DNA from: Bodo saltans
Taxonomy: Eukaryota; Euglenozoa; Kinetoplastea; Eubodonida; Bodonidae
DNA length: 55,590 bases
Direction of reading: 5' to 3'
Assembly (NCBI GenBank): GCA_001460835.1
Contig: CYKH01001867.1
Span: forward strand, 1 to 55,590
Shown piece after piece: positions 1-10,270 of this stretch; positions within the stretch are counted from its first letter, which is position 1; every line of letters begins with the position of its first letter. A model generated the notes under the pieces. That model had not been told where the DNA came from. It saw only the letters and a program-made list of their open reading frames with translations, and ran no database searches. A program made the position numbers and the translations under genes.

Positions 1-1
1 G

Positions 2-328
2 AGACCGCCTAGCCTGCTAGTGCTCCCGCAGCTTCTGTATGCTCGCAGTGACACCAACCCAAGAAGCAACACCACTCCGCTAGCCCCATTTACACTTCCC
101 CACTCTGCAGCATCTGTTAATAACTTGAGCTTTTCGTTGCAAGGGAGACTGCCGATGACACATGACCCAAGTCACCCAGTGAATGGGAGCTTTTCATTTC
201 TTGCAGGGGCAACACCACCGGCAGTGGCTCATCAACGTCGCATCCCCGCCGCGTCCGAAGAGCAATTGGAGGAATTGACAAACCTGGTGGAATGGGCATG
301 TTCCGAGGCACTGGTTTCCCGGCACTGA
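2..328 (+). CDS. 3' end of an unrecognised protein (5' partial)
   Basis: The frame is open from the window edge to a TGA at 326-328, so this looks like the last 108 codons of a gene that begins outside the window. The stretch is rich in Ser, Pro, Thr and Asn and ends in a short amphipathic segment (EEQLEELTNLVEWACSEAL). No domain is recognised. An internal ATG at 155 could in principle start a very short protein, but the open upstream frame favours a partial gene. The composition resembles the disordered tails of other proteins in this window. Confidence 0.5.
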   Translation, partial: RPPSLLVLPQLLYARSDTNPRSNTTPLAPFTLPHSAASVNNLSFSLQGRLPMTHDPSHPVNGSFSFLAGATPPAVAHQRRIPAASEEQLEELTNLVEWACSEALVSRH

Positions 329-1103
329 ACCCGAACTGATAGGATAGGAAATCAGAAGGATAAGGAAATAGAGAGAAATAATAACAACAATGCATGCTTG
401 AACAACCCGCCCCTCCCCTCCCCTCCCCATACTCCTCTCACTTTTGACTGACAATGCATGCTTGAACAACCCGCCCCTCCCCTCCCCTCCCCATACTCCT
501 CTCACTTTTGACTGACCACAATTTGTGTTCGTCACCCAAAGAATATCGCAACACTATGACCTTTTCTCACACTCTTCAAATCGCTGAAAGAAAATTAAAA
601 AAAAAAAAACATTGCGTGTTAAACATAGCTTTACGAAGGGAAACCTCAGTTAACAGCAGCGACCCGCTGTCGGTGGTGCGTTTTCTCGTCGCAACCATTT
701 CTGAGAGCTCCGCAGCCACATCAGCATTTGTGTGGGAGTGGGGACGCTGCCATTGTTTTTATTTTTGCCAACCGTTTTGGCATCCTCCACCAAACGTCGT
801 TATGTCATTGTTGAGAGGTGTCAAGTGGTTTCACTTCTTCCCTTTTTCATTTCCAACCAATGGTGCACACGTGTGCGTGTGGCACTATTTGGTGCCGTCC
901 TCCGTTGTTGTCTTTCTGCGTTACCCCTGCGGTTGCGTTGTACCAGTTGCGCATTTTTCTTTTCTCGGCGCGCTTTCCGTCATTTCTTTGAGTGTTGCTG
1001 GTGCAATTCTTTAGAAAGGGGTTGTGTTCTTCTCTCAGAAACCTTGCGCGGCGTGCGTCCAAAAACTTGATCCATTTGCTTTTGATGTGTTTCGATTTGT
1101 TCA
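329..1103. other. Intergenic spacer with a 64-bp tandem duplication
   Basis: No ATG-started frame with protein-like character is visible in these 775 bases; the longer frames begin at TTG or GTG. It holds the duplicated pyrimidine-rich unit at 387-514, an A run near 597-609 and pyrimidine-rich stretches towards 1130. These are consistent with 3' UTR, polyadenylation and trans-splicing signals between two genes of one unit. Confidence 0.5.
387..514. repeat. Perfect 64-bp direct tandem duplication
   Basis: Copy 1 is 387-450 and copy 2 is 451-514, identical base for base. Each begins ACAATGCATGCTTGAACAAC and carries a CCCCTCCCCT-type pyrimidine tract. It lies between genes, so no frame is affected. 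It may be a true slippage duplication or an unmerged assembly overlap like the others in this window. Confidence 0.9.
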
Positions 1104-1745
1104 ATGCGTCTTGATGCAACGATGATTTTTTCCTTCACTCCAAGAAGAATGTTAAGGCTTTGTGTGCTCCGATTAGCAGCCAACAAGAAGTTTCTAAAGT
1201 TAACATGTAAGGAGTGCACACGACTGCTACCCGTTGCCCACTTCAATCACGCTGCAACGGTGTTACATGGTGTGGACAGGCTTGTGTGCCTCTCATGCAA
1301 GAAGTACTGCGTGCACTGTGGTCAGTTGCAGCCAAAGTCACAGTTTCCAGATTACACGGAGGCGCAGGTGATGGATAACAATCCCAGCAGCAGCAGCAGC
1401 AGCAGCCACAACAGTGGAGAGGCTGTCTCGTTGGACATATATGGGCAACCCATCATGCATCAACAACCGCAGCGTTCTTCCTCCATCTCACCTAGTGGGA
1501 GCAACAAGAGGACCAACAACTTGCCATCCACATCGTCCACCTTGGACCTGCAGGATGATGACGACGAGGCAAGAAGTCACCACAATGATTGGTGCACATC
1601 ATGTATCGGAAAGCGTCATGCCGCCGACACGAATGTGTACTTCCGCTTTCCTGTGTTGAAATACAGATCTTGCCCATTTTCCGTAGACCGCTACCGAGAA
1701 GTGATTGCAGAAGAGCGCACTCAGCAGCAGCCCCAGAAAAGATAA
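1104..1745 (+). CDS. Cysteine-rich zinc-binding protein, Stc1-domain-like
   Basis: The 213-residue frame has ordered CxxC pairs: C35/C38, C62/C65, C69/C72 and a late pair C164/C167. Short phrases between them (CTRLLPVAHF, CGQLQPKSQF, WCTSC) resemble the Stc1 zinc-finger layout, where CxxC pairs are followed by 'xxxFs' segments. A Ser-rich and Asp-rich disordered linker (residues about 95-160, including eight Ser from an AGC run) separates the last pair. Stc1 domains act as protein-protein zinc modules; in fission yeast Stc1 links RNAi to chromatin, but no such role can be inferred here. The start is uncertain: a pyrimidine run ending in AG at 1126-1144 lies just before ATG 1149 (Met16), so the mature protein may begin there. 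No other family fits as well, and the match is by eye only. Confidence 0.55.
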   Translation: MRLDATMIFSFTPRRMLRLCVLRLAANKKFLKLTCKECTRLLPVAHFNHAATVLHGVDRLVCLSCKKYCVHCGQLQPKSQFPDYTEAQVMDNNPSSSSSSSHNSGEAVSLDIYGQPIMHQQPQRSSSISPSGSNKRTNNLPSTSSTLDLQDDDDEARSHHNDWCTSCIGKRHAADTNVYFRFPVLKYRSCPFSVDRYREVIAEERTQQQPQKR

Positions 1746-1895
1746 ACAGCAATTGTTTCTGTGTGCGGGTGCGCATGATTTATTCCTCTTGCGGCGCTTG
1801 TTGCCGAACCTCTTCTTTTGGATTGTTTGTTCTTTTTATCCTCACTTTGCTGCTTTTTGTGATAAGCTGTGTGGAACACACAAAAGATTATCATC

Positions 1896-2561
1896 ATGCC
1901 CTCCAAGCCCACCCCCACTGTTTCAGATGTGTACGTCTTCGTGCCCAACCTCATCGGCTACAGTCGCATTGTCATGGCACTGGCTGCCTTTGTCGTTGCG
2001 TTTGATTCACCTGTGTGGTTCCTTGTGCTGTACTCTCTGTCGTTTATTCTTGATGCCGCGGACGGCTGGGCAGCTCGCAAGCTGGGTCAGAGCTCCAACT
2101 TCGGCGCTGTGCTTGACATGTTCACCGATCGCGCTGCTACCTCGGCAATGCTGGTTGTGATTAGCCACGTGGTGCACCCAGTATCAAGGGTACAAGTGCT
2201 TATTGCTGCATTCCTCGTGTTCCTCGACATCTCGTCGCACTTTGTGCGCATGTATGCATCGTTGTTCATTGGAAAGTTGTCCCACAAGGATACATCGGGC
2301 AGCATCTTTTCCCTTCTCGCACTGTACTACGGCAATCGCAACTTTATGGCCGCCTTGTGCATCGGTCAAGAGTTTTCCTACATTTTGTTCTACGCGAACT
2401 TTTTCTACGGCGCCGCGGCCCCTTGGGTGTCGTATGCTTTGTACATCACGATCCCGTTGTGCTTGGCGAAGCAGGTGGTGAACGTGCAACAGTTGTTGGA
2501 CGCTATGTACCACATCGCCAAGCATGACGTGGAGCTCTATGCTGCAAAGGCGCAGAAGTAG
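1896..2561 (+). CDS. PIS: Phosphatidylinositol synthase (CDP-alcohol phosphatidyltransferase)
   Basis: This enzyme joins CDP-diacylglycerol and myo-inositol to give phosphatidylinositol and CMP in the ER/Golgi membrane, and it feeds GPI anchors and phosphoinositides. The family signature D-x2-D-G-x2-A-R-x8-G-x3-D-x3-D is complete: D53, D56, G57, A60, R61, G70, D74, D78. The N-terminal phrase VPNLIGYSRIV is typical of PI synthases rather than other CDP-alcohol transferases. The rest is a set of hydrophobic helices, and the length of 221 residues is normal for the family. The first in-frame ATG after the pyrimidine-rich stretch 1800-1860 is at 1896; an upstream GTG frame is ignored. The gene is intact. 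Confidence 0.93.
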   Translation: MPSKPTPTVSDVYVFVPNLIGYSRIVMALAAFVVAFDSPVWFLVLYSLSFILDAADGWAARKLGQSSNFGAVLDMFTDRAATSAMLVVISHVVHPVSRVQVLIAAFLVFLDISSHFVRMYASLFIGKLSHKDTSGSIFSLLALYYGNRNFMAALCIGQEFSYILFYANFFYGAAAPWVSYALYITIPLCLAKQVVNVQQLLDAMYHIAKHDVELYAAKAQK

Positions 2562-3211
2562 ACACTAAAAAATGTCCTTGTCTCTCTGTTGCTTCTTGGT
2601 GCTGCTGGGCGACCATCTTTTTGATTTTTGTTGATGGGGGGAACATGAAGTGTTGTCTCCCTTTGCTGTTGAGAGAGTATTCCGAGCTTATGTGTGGCTC
2701 CGAGCATCTGATGTGACAGCAACAGATCCTCTGCTCCTCCACGAATCGGAATGTGTGTGGGATCGGGAAACGTTCAACACGTTCATATTCTCCCGATCCA
2801 CACGAGACCATTCGCTGTGAGAGGCTTAGTCGTTTCTCCCTCACACGGTTGCCGAAAGTCATCACTGTGGATATTTTATCTGTACGCTCTCAATTGTGTG
2901 ATCGATCAAAAAAAAGAGCACTGTAGCAATCTGGGCATAATGGAAGGTACTTTGCGTCATGCGTCGTTCGCCTCCATTGATACGCTTCACTTCGTCAAAG
3001 AAAATTAGAGTTTCACAGGCTTCGACGCACAAAAGAACCCAAATATTTGTTGTGCATCGGGAAACAAAAAAATCGAAGAACTAAGGAGGAGGATTCATCT
3101 TGAAAGCAGATATTCATTGACACACTCTTACTCCAAAACCCAACACGACTAAAAAACACAGACACAACAAACGTTGACGCACATCATTCACACCCATCAG
3201 TCACACACCAC
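2562..3211. other. Intergenic spacer, no gene seen
   Basis: These 650 bases separate PI synthase from the long coiled-coil gene. Frames here are short, start without ATG or cross low-complexity sequence, and none resembles a protein family. The last 100 bases are A/C-rich and run straight into the next ATG. Confidence 0.5.
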
Positions 3212-6200
3212 ATGTCTCGACCTTCGTCACGACCAACAACGTTCCACGAAGATCCACTTCATGGAGATTCAACGTCCAGCGACGAGGAAGACACTACGGC
3301 AACGACGGGCACTGCTGCGTCGACGTCAGCTGCGGGAAGCTTTGCTTCTCCCCACTCGAGCACAAATCCGCCTGGCCGCGCGGCCATTTCACAAATCCCA
3401 CTTGGAGCGGCGAACAACAAGCGTAGTGATCATCAGGCACCGTCATCTGCGGTACACTCACGTGCCTCGTCGCTTGGCTTGCCTCCCTCTGCACCCAATT
3501 CGCCACCTCAGACGCCAAGAAACAGCGTCAGCACGTCAAGTGCCTCACGTCGTGAGACAACCACGGCGAACAATTTTACGACAGCCCCACCCCCACCGCC
3601 AGTTCACCTTGATGGTCCCGTGACGCCGTTGGGCTCTATTTCGGTGCCCACGATGCAAGAGGCCAACAAGTTGGCCACCAAGCTCCGCTCACTGGAGCAA
3701 GAGAACACCCAGCTGAGCCAAGGACTAACGCGGATGGCTGAGGAGAACGCAAGGCTAGGTGATCGTGTCGCGTCGTTGCAGGAGAAGGTGACGCGACTCT
3801 CAACCTCCCCACTTGAGGGCACTTCTGTTCTCAAGGCGCTGTTCGACAAAGATCAGCACGCTGGGTGGCTGAATGGAGGAAAATCTGCCACGAAAGAAAA
3901 ACTACAGCACACCCTTGAGGACTTACAAAACGAGTACATTGCGTACAAAGAAACCCACACCACGAGCGAGGATGAGGTGAAGGCCCTTGTCACTGATCTG
4001 CAGAGTGCTCATGCCAACAGTTCAACCATCGCTGCCCAACTTCGTGAGGTGAAGCGTCAGATGCAACTTGGAGCGGTTGGCACCATTCGGCTGATTGTGG
4101 AGGAGTCCAACCAGGCAGGTGCGTCGGTTAAGTCATTACAGCAGGAACTGCAACTGATGTCTGAGCAGCACGCGGAGGACTTGAAAGCTGCGGCTGCAAT
4201 GAATGAAAGCCTGCAGCAGCAATTTGACGCTCTGGAGCAGCAACACCACATGTTCACTCAAGTCGCGGCGAGTGAGCATGAGGAGTCTCTCAAAACGATT
4301 CAGAATCTAGAGCAACAAGTGACTCAGCTTAAGAAAGACGCTAGTGCGGGCAAGGCTGCCCAAGAGTCTCTTCAGAAGCTTCAAGTAGAATACGATGAGA
4401 TCCAACTTGCCAACTCAAAGTTGGAAGAAGAGCTCAGCACCATCTCCAATCGGCTGGCTGTGAAGGAGGAGATGCAGAAGCAGCTGATCTTGGAGGCAAC
4501 CCAGCGTGGCAATTCTGAAGTGCAGGAGGTGACCCTCAAGCTGGTGGAGTCGGAGGATTTGCTCATGACAGAAAAGGAACGTTATTCAGCACTTCTTACA
4601 CTTCACAAGAAGCAGGAGGAGTTGCATGCTCAGGCGATGGAACGTATCAAAGACGATTTGCAACTGGTCCAGGAGCAGCGAGAAGAGGCCGACAAAGCGA
4701 ACGCGTTGCTGCGTCGAAACTTTGAGGCGGCCGAAGCAGCTAGGAAAGAGGCTCAATTGGACTTTGAAGAGGAGATCAATGCATTGAAGGTAGCACTCAA
4801 GCGCGCCAACGAGCTTGCCCACTCGAGCCAATCCGGCACTGCAGAACTAGAGTCCACACACGCAGAAACAGTTGCGCAGTTGGCACAGTTGCAGCAACAA
4901 CATTCGTTTGATGTGGCGGCCCTCCAAGAGAAACACGCTGCAGAAATTGGAAAACTTCAAAAGCGATTGGTGGAAGCGCAGGAAGTCATTGCAGACTATG
5001 AATCACAGCTCGGACAGACCGTATCCCTTCAAAACTTTCTGACTCTTGAAACAAAATGTCAACGACTGGAAGATGATGTAGAGCTCCTACGCGAACAAAA
5101 AGCAACGCTTGAATCTCACGCACAGGCAAACGCAAACAATTCCACTGCGCTCGAACAAGAACGAGCTCAACATGCAATTGTCGTCGCTCAGCTTCAGCAG
5201 CGCCTAGTCACCGCTCAAGAAGTCATTGCGGATCACGAGTCTCAACTAGGCCAGACTGTGTCACTGCAGAACTTCTTGACTCTTGAGACCGAGGTCCAGA
5301 GATTACGTGACGACGTCGCACTTTTATCCGAACAGAAGATTGCTGCGGAGGCGACTGCAGCCCATACCGCTGAAGAGCTCGCAATGGTACAGCGTACATT
5401 AGCGGACGCTGTTGCAAAAAGTCAAGAGCTGCGCGACGAACTCAGTCCCATCCGACACCGATCTGCCGAGCTTGACACTGTTCGTGCCTCAGGGGAACAC
5501 GACAAACAAACCATTCGAGCCCTTGAAGCACGATGTGACGAACTGGAGCTGCAGATCAAAGCCCTTCAGGAGGAAAACAGCAACTTAAATGCGTCCACTG
5601 TAATGTCGGCACAATCTCTCAGCGACTACGAAGTTGAAATTGCAAAATACAAAGAAGCCGTCAAGCACCTTGAAGAACGCGCAAAGGCACTTGACGCGGC
5701 GAGAGAATCCGGTGAAAGCGCATTGGAGTCGACCTACACACAGCAGATCCACGACATGCGGACTGAGCACCGTGACGAAGTTGCAGCACTGACCGAACGC
5801 CACAACAGAACGATGGAAACCGCCACAGGACTGCACACAGCAGCGATTGCAGCCCTGAAAGAACAGCACTCTGCAGAGATTAGCAAACTACAAGCAAGAC
5901 TCGTCCAGGCACAAGAGATTATCGCCGACCACGAGTCTCAGTTGGGCCAGACGGTGTCGCTCCAGAACTTCTTGACACTTGAAACGAAATGCCAGCGACT
6001 TGAAGACGTTAATGCTCTCTTGCAAGAACAGAGGGCAGCCCTAGAGCTTGCAGTGTCCAAGCATACCAACGATGCTGCGACACTCAAGCAGCTGCAAGAG
6101 CAGCACGCCACTGAAATCAGCCGGCTTCAAAAACGACTAGTGGAGGCCCAAGAGGTGATCGCGGATCATGAATCTCAACTTGGTCAAACCGTCTCTCTTC

Positions 6201-9200
6201 AGAATTTCCTGAGCCTTGAAACGAAAAGCCAGCGGCTTGAGGACGAGGTGGCTCTTTTGACAGAACAGAAGAAAGCACTTGAGGTGACTGTAGCCGAGCA
6301 CGTTTCCGCACATGCTGCGATGGAGGCAAAGCACGCTGCAGCTACTCAACACCTGCAGGACGACATCGGCCGTATTCGTGACGAAAAGGCGGCGCTGGAC
6401 GCTGTGGTCGCGAAGAATAGTAGCATTGCGACCGCACTGGAGCAACTCCGCTCACAGCACGCTGCTGAGATTGGCAGACTACAGGAGCGCCTCGTGAAGG
6501 CCCAAGAGGTGATTGCGGATCACGAGTCGCAACTTGGACAAACAGTGTCTCTTCAGAATTTCCTTAGCCTTGAGACAAGCAATAAACGTTTGGAGGACGA
6601 TGTTGCGCTTCTCAAGGAGCAGAGGCGCGCTCTCGAATCGACCGCGGCGGAACACTCTGCAGCGATGACAGCTCTGGAAGAGCAACACCACGTTGAGATT
6701 GGTAAGTTGCAGCAGCGTCTCGTTGTGGCACAGGAAGTCATTGCTGATCACGAATCTCAGCTGGTTTCCATGCAGAACTTTATGACGCTGGAGACCAAGT
6801 GCCAAAGACTAGAAGACGAGGCAGCACTACTCGTTGAGCAGAAGCAAGCAGCAGACAAACGCCTTGAGGAGATTCAGACAACACTCAATGGCTATGAGGA
6901 AGTGGTCGCGAAGTCAATGTCACTCCAAGCCGAACTTACTGCAGCGAAAGAGGCACACGCATCTGAAATTAAGACATTGAAGCAGCGCTCTGATTTACTG
7001 GTGAAGAAATGTGCTCAACTGACCGCGGAAAAGAAGACACTTGAGCGTTCCTCCCCAGCGAGCGGCGAAACGTCTACCATCATTACTCGTGATGCCTCTG
7101 CTGCTGATCTCGTCGCCGGCGACGTCGCTGCGCGTGATGAAGTCATCAAAGTACGTGAGGAGCTCCTGGCCGCAAAGGCCGACGCGCAACGAATCTCGGA
7201 TGAGCACGATCAGTCGAAACTGCTTTTTTCACAGAGTCAAGCACGAGTGAAAGAACTAGAAGTATCTGTAGCTGAGCACGCAACACGGTTGGCGGCATCA
7301 GAAGAAAAGGCGCAGAAAGAGCGTGCAGCGATGCTAGCTGAGATTGTCGCGTGCAAAGAGGTGATGTCTGAGATGGATCTGCTTAACACAAAGAGCCAAC
7401 TAAGTTCCCAACAACTTGCTGAAGTGTCGAGCGAGAAGAAGCGCCTTGAGGATGAAGTCTCATTGCAAACGGCGAGAGCATCCGAGCTTGAATCCGAGCT
7501 AGGACGAGTACAAAAGCGCGCAGCAAGTGCTGCCGAAGACATTCAAAATTTACAAGCCGCCCTTAAATCTGTTCTACAAGAACTTCAGCAGTCAGCGCCC
7601 CCTGGCGGCAGCAGCGGCGCAAGTACACAACTGTTAGAGCAAAATGAACGTTTGATTCTCAAGCAGCGTATCCACGAGCTAGAAGAAGAGTGCGAGAGTC
7701 TCCAAACAAAGTTGGACTCTTCAAGAAAAGAAGTGGACGCGATGAACATACACTTTGCCCAAGAAATGTCGAACATGATGGAAGCTGTTTCCACCGAGCG
7801 TGTTGAAATTGACCGCAAGCACAACGAAGAGATTGCAGCTGCGATCGCTGCTGCTGCTGCAGGCGCCGCATCTGGGGGCAGTCGACGATCAACGAGTCAA
7901 ACGGCGACTACGTCGTCAGGTTCAGCAACCTCTGAGCTGCAAGTTTTACAAGCAAAATACGAAGACGTTGTGCAAAATAAAGTTCGTAATGAATCGATGT
8001 CGAGTAAGAAAATCGCGAGTCTTGAAGCGCAAGTGGCAGCCGCTGACGAACGCTTGCAGGAACGAGTCCGTGCGTACGAGGCGGAGCTCAATGAATGCCA
8101 GAGGCACATCGCCTCATTAGGCGGCTCGAAGCCTACCTCTGCGTTATCTGCTGGACGGCGCCGGTCATCGGCAGCGGAACCAACTTCTGCAGCATCGTCG
8201 ACCCATGAATCAGAGGCCCCATCGCGAAGCGCACGATCGGCAGTCTCCGCGTCCGCTGCAGGTGCTGCTGGCAATGTGACTGCAGATCAATATTACAACG
8301 TCAAGTGCGAGAACGACAGACTCCACGAGGAGTTGAGACGTCAGGCGTCAAAGTTTAAGGAGAAGGAAGCAGAATACCAAGAGCTGCTGTCCAAGAAGCC
8401 AGCCGGAGCCCAACCAGCCACCACACCTGGCCGTCCACACTCGCCAAGAGCGACTTCGCCTCAGTCTCGTCAGACTAGCAGCGCCACAGCAAACGAGAGC
8501 GACGACCAGTCCGCTGGTCTAGTGCTGGCGCTGAGGACAGCGAATGCATCCCTCATGGAAGAAAAGGAGCAGCTCCTGCGGCGAGTGGCGGTGCTCGAAG
8601 CTGACCGTGACCCTCCCGTTGGAGAAGTCGCAAAGGTGGTGACTTCTGGAACGCGGCTCTACCGTGACGACGATCTTTCGCGGCAACTCGACGCGGCCAC
8701 CGCTAAGAACGAACGACTCACCCTTCAGATAGTGGAGCTCAAGCAGAAATTAGACGAGAAGCTCAATCTGAACAAGGCTGCCGCGGAGACATTCAACCTT
8801 GCTTTGGATGCAGCCGAGAAGGACGCAAAGGCGTGGAAGGCAAAGGTTGCGGAACTTGAAGCTCAGATCGCTCAACTGAAGCGACGAGAAGCTGAAGAGA
8901 GCTCCACACCCACCTCCACAGTGGCCGTCACTCCCCCAGCACAAGTGGTGAAGACAGAGCGAGTGCGAAAAGGCACACTAGGGGCAGCAGGACGTGCACG
9001 CCGTCAAGGCGGCGCTTCCCTTCTCTCTTCGACACAAGCTCCTATTGGGGACATTCTCGACATCACTGAGATCGACCCGCACGCTGACGATGCGGCTGAA
9101 TTGGAGCGCCTTCGCACAGAGGTGCACGAGAAGCAGCGTGATTTGGATCGCAGATCCACGGAAGTGGTCACTCTCAAAGGCAAAGTGCAAGAGCTTCTTG

Positions 9201-10270
9201 ACGAGTTGCGGATCGCTCAGTCAGATATTGAAGAACTTCAGCAGCCCCAAGGAGGTGAGGTGGCATCCCAATCAACAGAGACGGTCGTAGCACTTCAAAA
9301 GGAAGTCGCTGCACTGAAGTCTCAGAACATGTCTCTGGAGATGTCCGTTGCTGCGGCCACCGCTGCTGCTGCTGCTGCTGCCGTGCCTGTCGGAGCATCG
9401 TCTACCAACAGCGCAGGCAGCTCTTCACAACTGGCAAAACTTCAGGCCGCATTGGACACTCTCACGAAGGAGAACAAAGAAGTATCTCGTCGATTGGATG
9501 AGTCCAAGACTCTGTGCAATACTCTAGAAACGAGGTTGGCAACAAGCCAAGCGAAACTTGCCGCCACAGAGGCTGCATACAAGACACTCCAAACAAATAA
9601 TGAAGCGGCGATCGAGACTCAGAAAAAACTTGACGCCGATGCTTCCGCTGCAGCTCTCGCGGCTGCCAAGAAATCGTCGCGCCCTACAAGCCGCAGCAAT
9701 TCTCCGTCAACGTCAGAAGCGGTTGGGGAGTTACCGACATCGGTCGAAGCTCTTCAGCAACGAGTGCGCTGGTTCGAGGAGCAGATGAAGCAGCGGGATG
9801 CGAGCGACGCGGAGATGATGCAGCAAACACAAGTGTCTGTGATGGAGATGGACAAGCGTGTGCGCCTCAAGGTGAAGGAAGCTGCTGAGAGTAAACAGAC
9901 CATTGTGCAACTGACATCAGAGTTCTTGCCCTTGAAGCAGAAGCTAGTGGAATACGAAAGCTTCGTGGATCGCCTAGGGATTCGTTACCCGCTCCCTGAT
10001 CAGGTCTCCGATGGCGTTCAAGTGGTTCGACTCCACGCTCTTCAAGCAAGCAGTGGCGTGGCAGCCGCACCTAGCGCCGCCGCTCCTCGAAGCGCTGTCG
10101 CAACTCCTGACGCATCACGACGTGCAGCCCCGTCCTTTTCCACTCCGATGGGCGCCGGAGGTGGTGCTGCTAGAGCTACTCCCGCAGCATCGAGACTCCC
10201 AGACCCGTCGCCCATAGCACCCCCGCGTCCACGCGACAAGAGCACCAAGCGCCGTGAGCTTCCAACGTAG
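3212..10270 (+). CDS. Giant coiled-coil protein with six internal repeats (2352 aa)
   Basis: The first about 145 residues are disordered and rich in Ser, Thr, Pro and Ala. From there to about residue 2260 the protein is nearly continuous heptad-type coiled coil, broken by short Ala or Ser/Gly linkers (around 7845-7920, 8130-8280 and 9355-9420). The C-terminus (about 10050-10270) is again Pro/Ala/Arg-rich. Between 4930 and 6843 a block of about 50-60 residues recurs six times with the core (V/I)IADHESQLGQTVSLQNF. No catalytic or membrane segment is visible. Long coiled coils of this type in kinetoplastids are usually cytoskeletal, basal-body, flagellar-attachment or golgin-like proteins, but nothing here selects one. 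The start is the first ATG of the frame. Confidence 0.85.
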   Translation: MSRPSSRPTTFHEDPLHGDSTSSDEEDTTATTGTAASTSAAGSFASPHSSTNPPGRAAISQIPLGAANNKRSDHQAPSSAVHSRASSLGLPPSAPNSPPQTPRNSVSTSSASRRETTTANNFTTAPPPPPVHLDGPVTPLGSISVPTMQEANKLATKLRSLEQENTQLSQGLTRMAEENARLGDRVASLQEKVTRLSTSPLEGTSVLKALFDKDQHAGWLNGGKSATKEKLQHTLEDLQNEYIAYKETHTTSEDEVKALVTDLQSAHANSSTIAAQLREVKRQMQLGAVGTIRLIVEESNQAGASVKSLQQELQLMSEQHAEDLKAAAAMNESLQQQFDALEQQHHMFTQVAASEHEESLKTIQNLEQQVTQLKKDASAGKAAQESLQKLQVEYDEIQLANSKLEEELSTISNRLAVKEEMQKQLILEATQRGNSEVQEVTLKLVESEDLLMTEKERYSALLTLHKKQEELHAQAMERIKDDLQLVQEQREEADKANALLRRNFEAAEAARKEAQLDFEEEINALKVALKRANELAHSSQSGTAELESTHAETVAQLAQLQQQHSFDVAALQEKHAAEIGKLQKRLVEAQEVIADYESQLGQTVSLQNFLTLETKCQRLEDDVELLREQKATLESHAQANANNSTALEQERAQHAIVVAQLQQRLVTAQEVIADHESQLGQTVSLQNFLTLETEVQRLRDDVALLSEQKIAAEATAAHTAEELAMVQRTLADAVAKSQELRDELSPIRHRSAELDTVRASGEHDKQTIRALEARCDELELQIKALQEENSNLNASTVMSAQSLSDYEVEIAKYKEAVKHLEERAKALDAARESGESALESTYTQQIHDMRTEHRDEVAALTERHNRTMETATGLHTAAIAALKEQHSAEISKLQARLVQAQEIIADHESQLGQTVSLQNFLTLETKCQRLEDVNALLQEQRAALELAVSKHTNDAATLKQLQEQHATEISRLQKRLVEAQEVIADHESQLGQTVSLQNFLSLETKSQRLEDEVALLTEQKKALEVTVAEHVSAHAAMEAKHAAATQHLQDDIGRIRDEKAALDAVVAKNSSIATALEQLRSQHAAEIGRLQERLVKAQEVIADHESQLGQTVSLQNFLSLETSNKRLEDDVALLKEQRRALESTAAEHSAAMTALEEQHHVEIGKLQQRLVVAQEVIADHESQLVSMQNFMTLETKCQRLEDEAALLVEQKQAADKRLEEIQTTLNGYEEVVAKSMSLQAELTAAKEAHASEIKTLKQRSDLLVKKCAQLTAEKKTLERSSPASGETSTIITRDASAADLVAGDVAARDEVIKVREELLAAKADAQRISDEHDQSKLLFSQSQARVKELEVSVAEHATRLAASEEKAQKERAAMLAEIVACKEVMSEMDLLNTKSQLSSQQLAEVSSEKKRLEDEVSLQTARASELESELGRVQKRAASAAEDIQNLQAALKSVLQELQQSAPPGGSSGASTQLLEQNERLILKQRIHELEEECESLQTKLDSSRKEVDAMNIHFAQEMSNMMEAVSTERVEIDRKHNEEIAAAIAAAAAGAASGGSRRSTSQTATTSSGSATSELQVLQAKYEDVVQNKVRNESMSSKKIASLEAQVAAADERLQERVRAYEAELNECQRHIASLGGSKPTSALSAGRRRSSAAEPTSAASSTHESEAPSRSARSAVSASAAGAAGNVTADQYYNVKCENDRLHEELRRQASKFKEKEAEYQELLSKKPAGAQPATTPGRPHSPRATSPQSRQTSSATANESDDQSAGLVLALRTANASLMEEKEQLLRRVAVLEADRDPPVGEVAKVVTSGTRLYRDDDLSRQLDAATAKNERLTLQIVELKQKLDEKLNLNKAAAETFNLALDAAEKDAKAWKAKVAELEAQIAQLKRREAEESSTPTSTVAVTPPAQVVKTERVRKGTLGAAGRARRQGGASLLSSTQAPIGDILDITEIDPHADDAAELERLRTEVHEKQRDLDRRSTEVVTLKGKVQELLDELRIAQSDIEELQQPQGGEVASQSTETVVALQKEVAALKSQNMSLEMSVAAATAAAAAAAVPVGASSTNSAGSSSQLAKLQAALDTLTKENKEVSRRLDESKTLCNTLETRLATSQAKLAATEAAYKTLQTNNEAAIETQKKLDADASAAALAAAKKSSRPTSRSNSPSTSEAVGELPTSVEALQQRVRWFEEQMKQRDASDAEMMQQTQVSVMEMDKRVRLKVKEAAESKQTIVQLTSEFLPLKQKLVEYESFVDRLGIRYPLPDQVSDGVQVVRLHALQASSGVAAAPSAAAPRSAVATPDASRRAAPSFSTPMGAGGGAARATPAASRLPDPSPIAPPRPRDKSTKRRELPT
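4930..6843 (+). repeat. Six coding repeats within the coiled-coil gene
   Basis: Six copies of a unit centred on EVIADHESQLGQTVSLQNF recur at about 4930-5100, 5170-5340, 5870-6035, 6103-6275, 6456-6630 and 6690-6843. Spacing is uneven, from about 235 to 700 bases between copies. Protein identity in the core is near complete while third codon positions differ, so the core looks held by selection rather than freshly copied. Copy 6 lacks the GQT step of the core. Confidence 0.85.

Noticed and set aside
508-1070. Two overlapping plus-strand frames of 112 and 168 residues
   Set aside because: They begin at TTG and GTG, translate C/T-rich spacer sequence and show no protein-like features.
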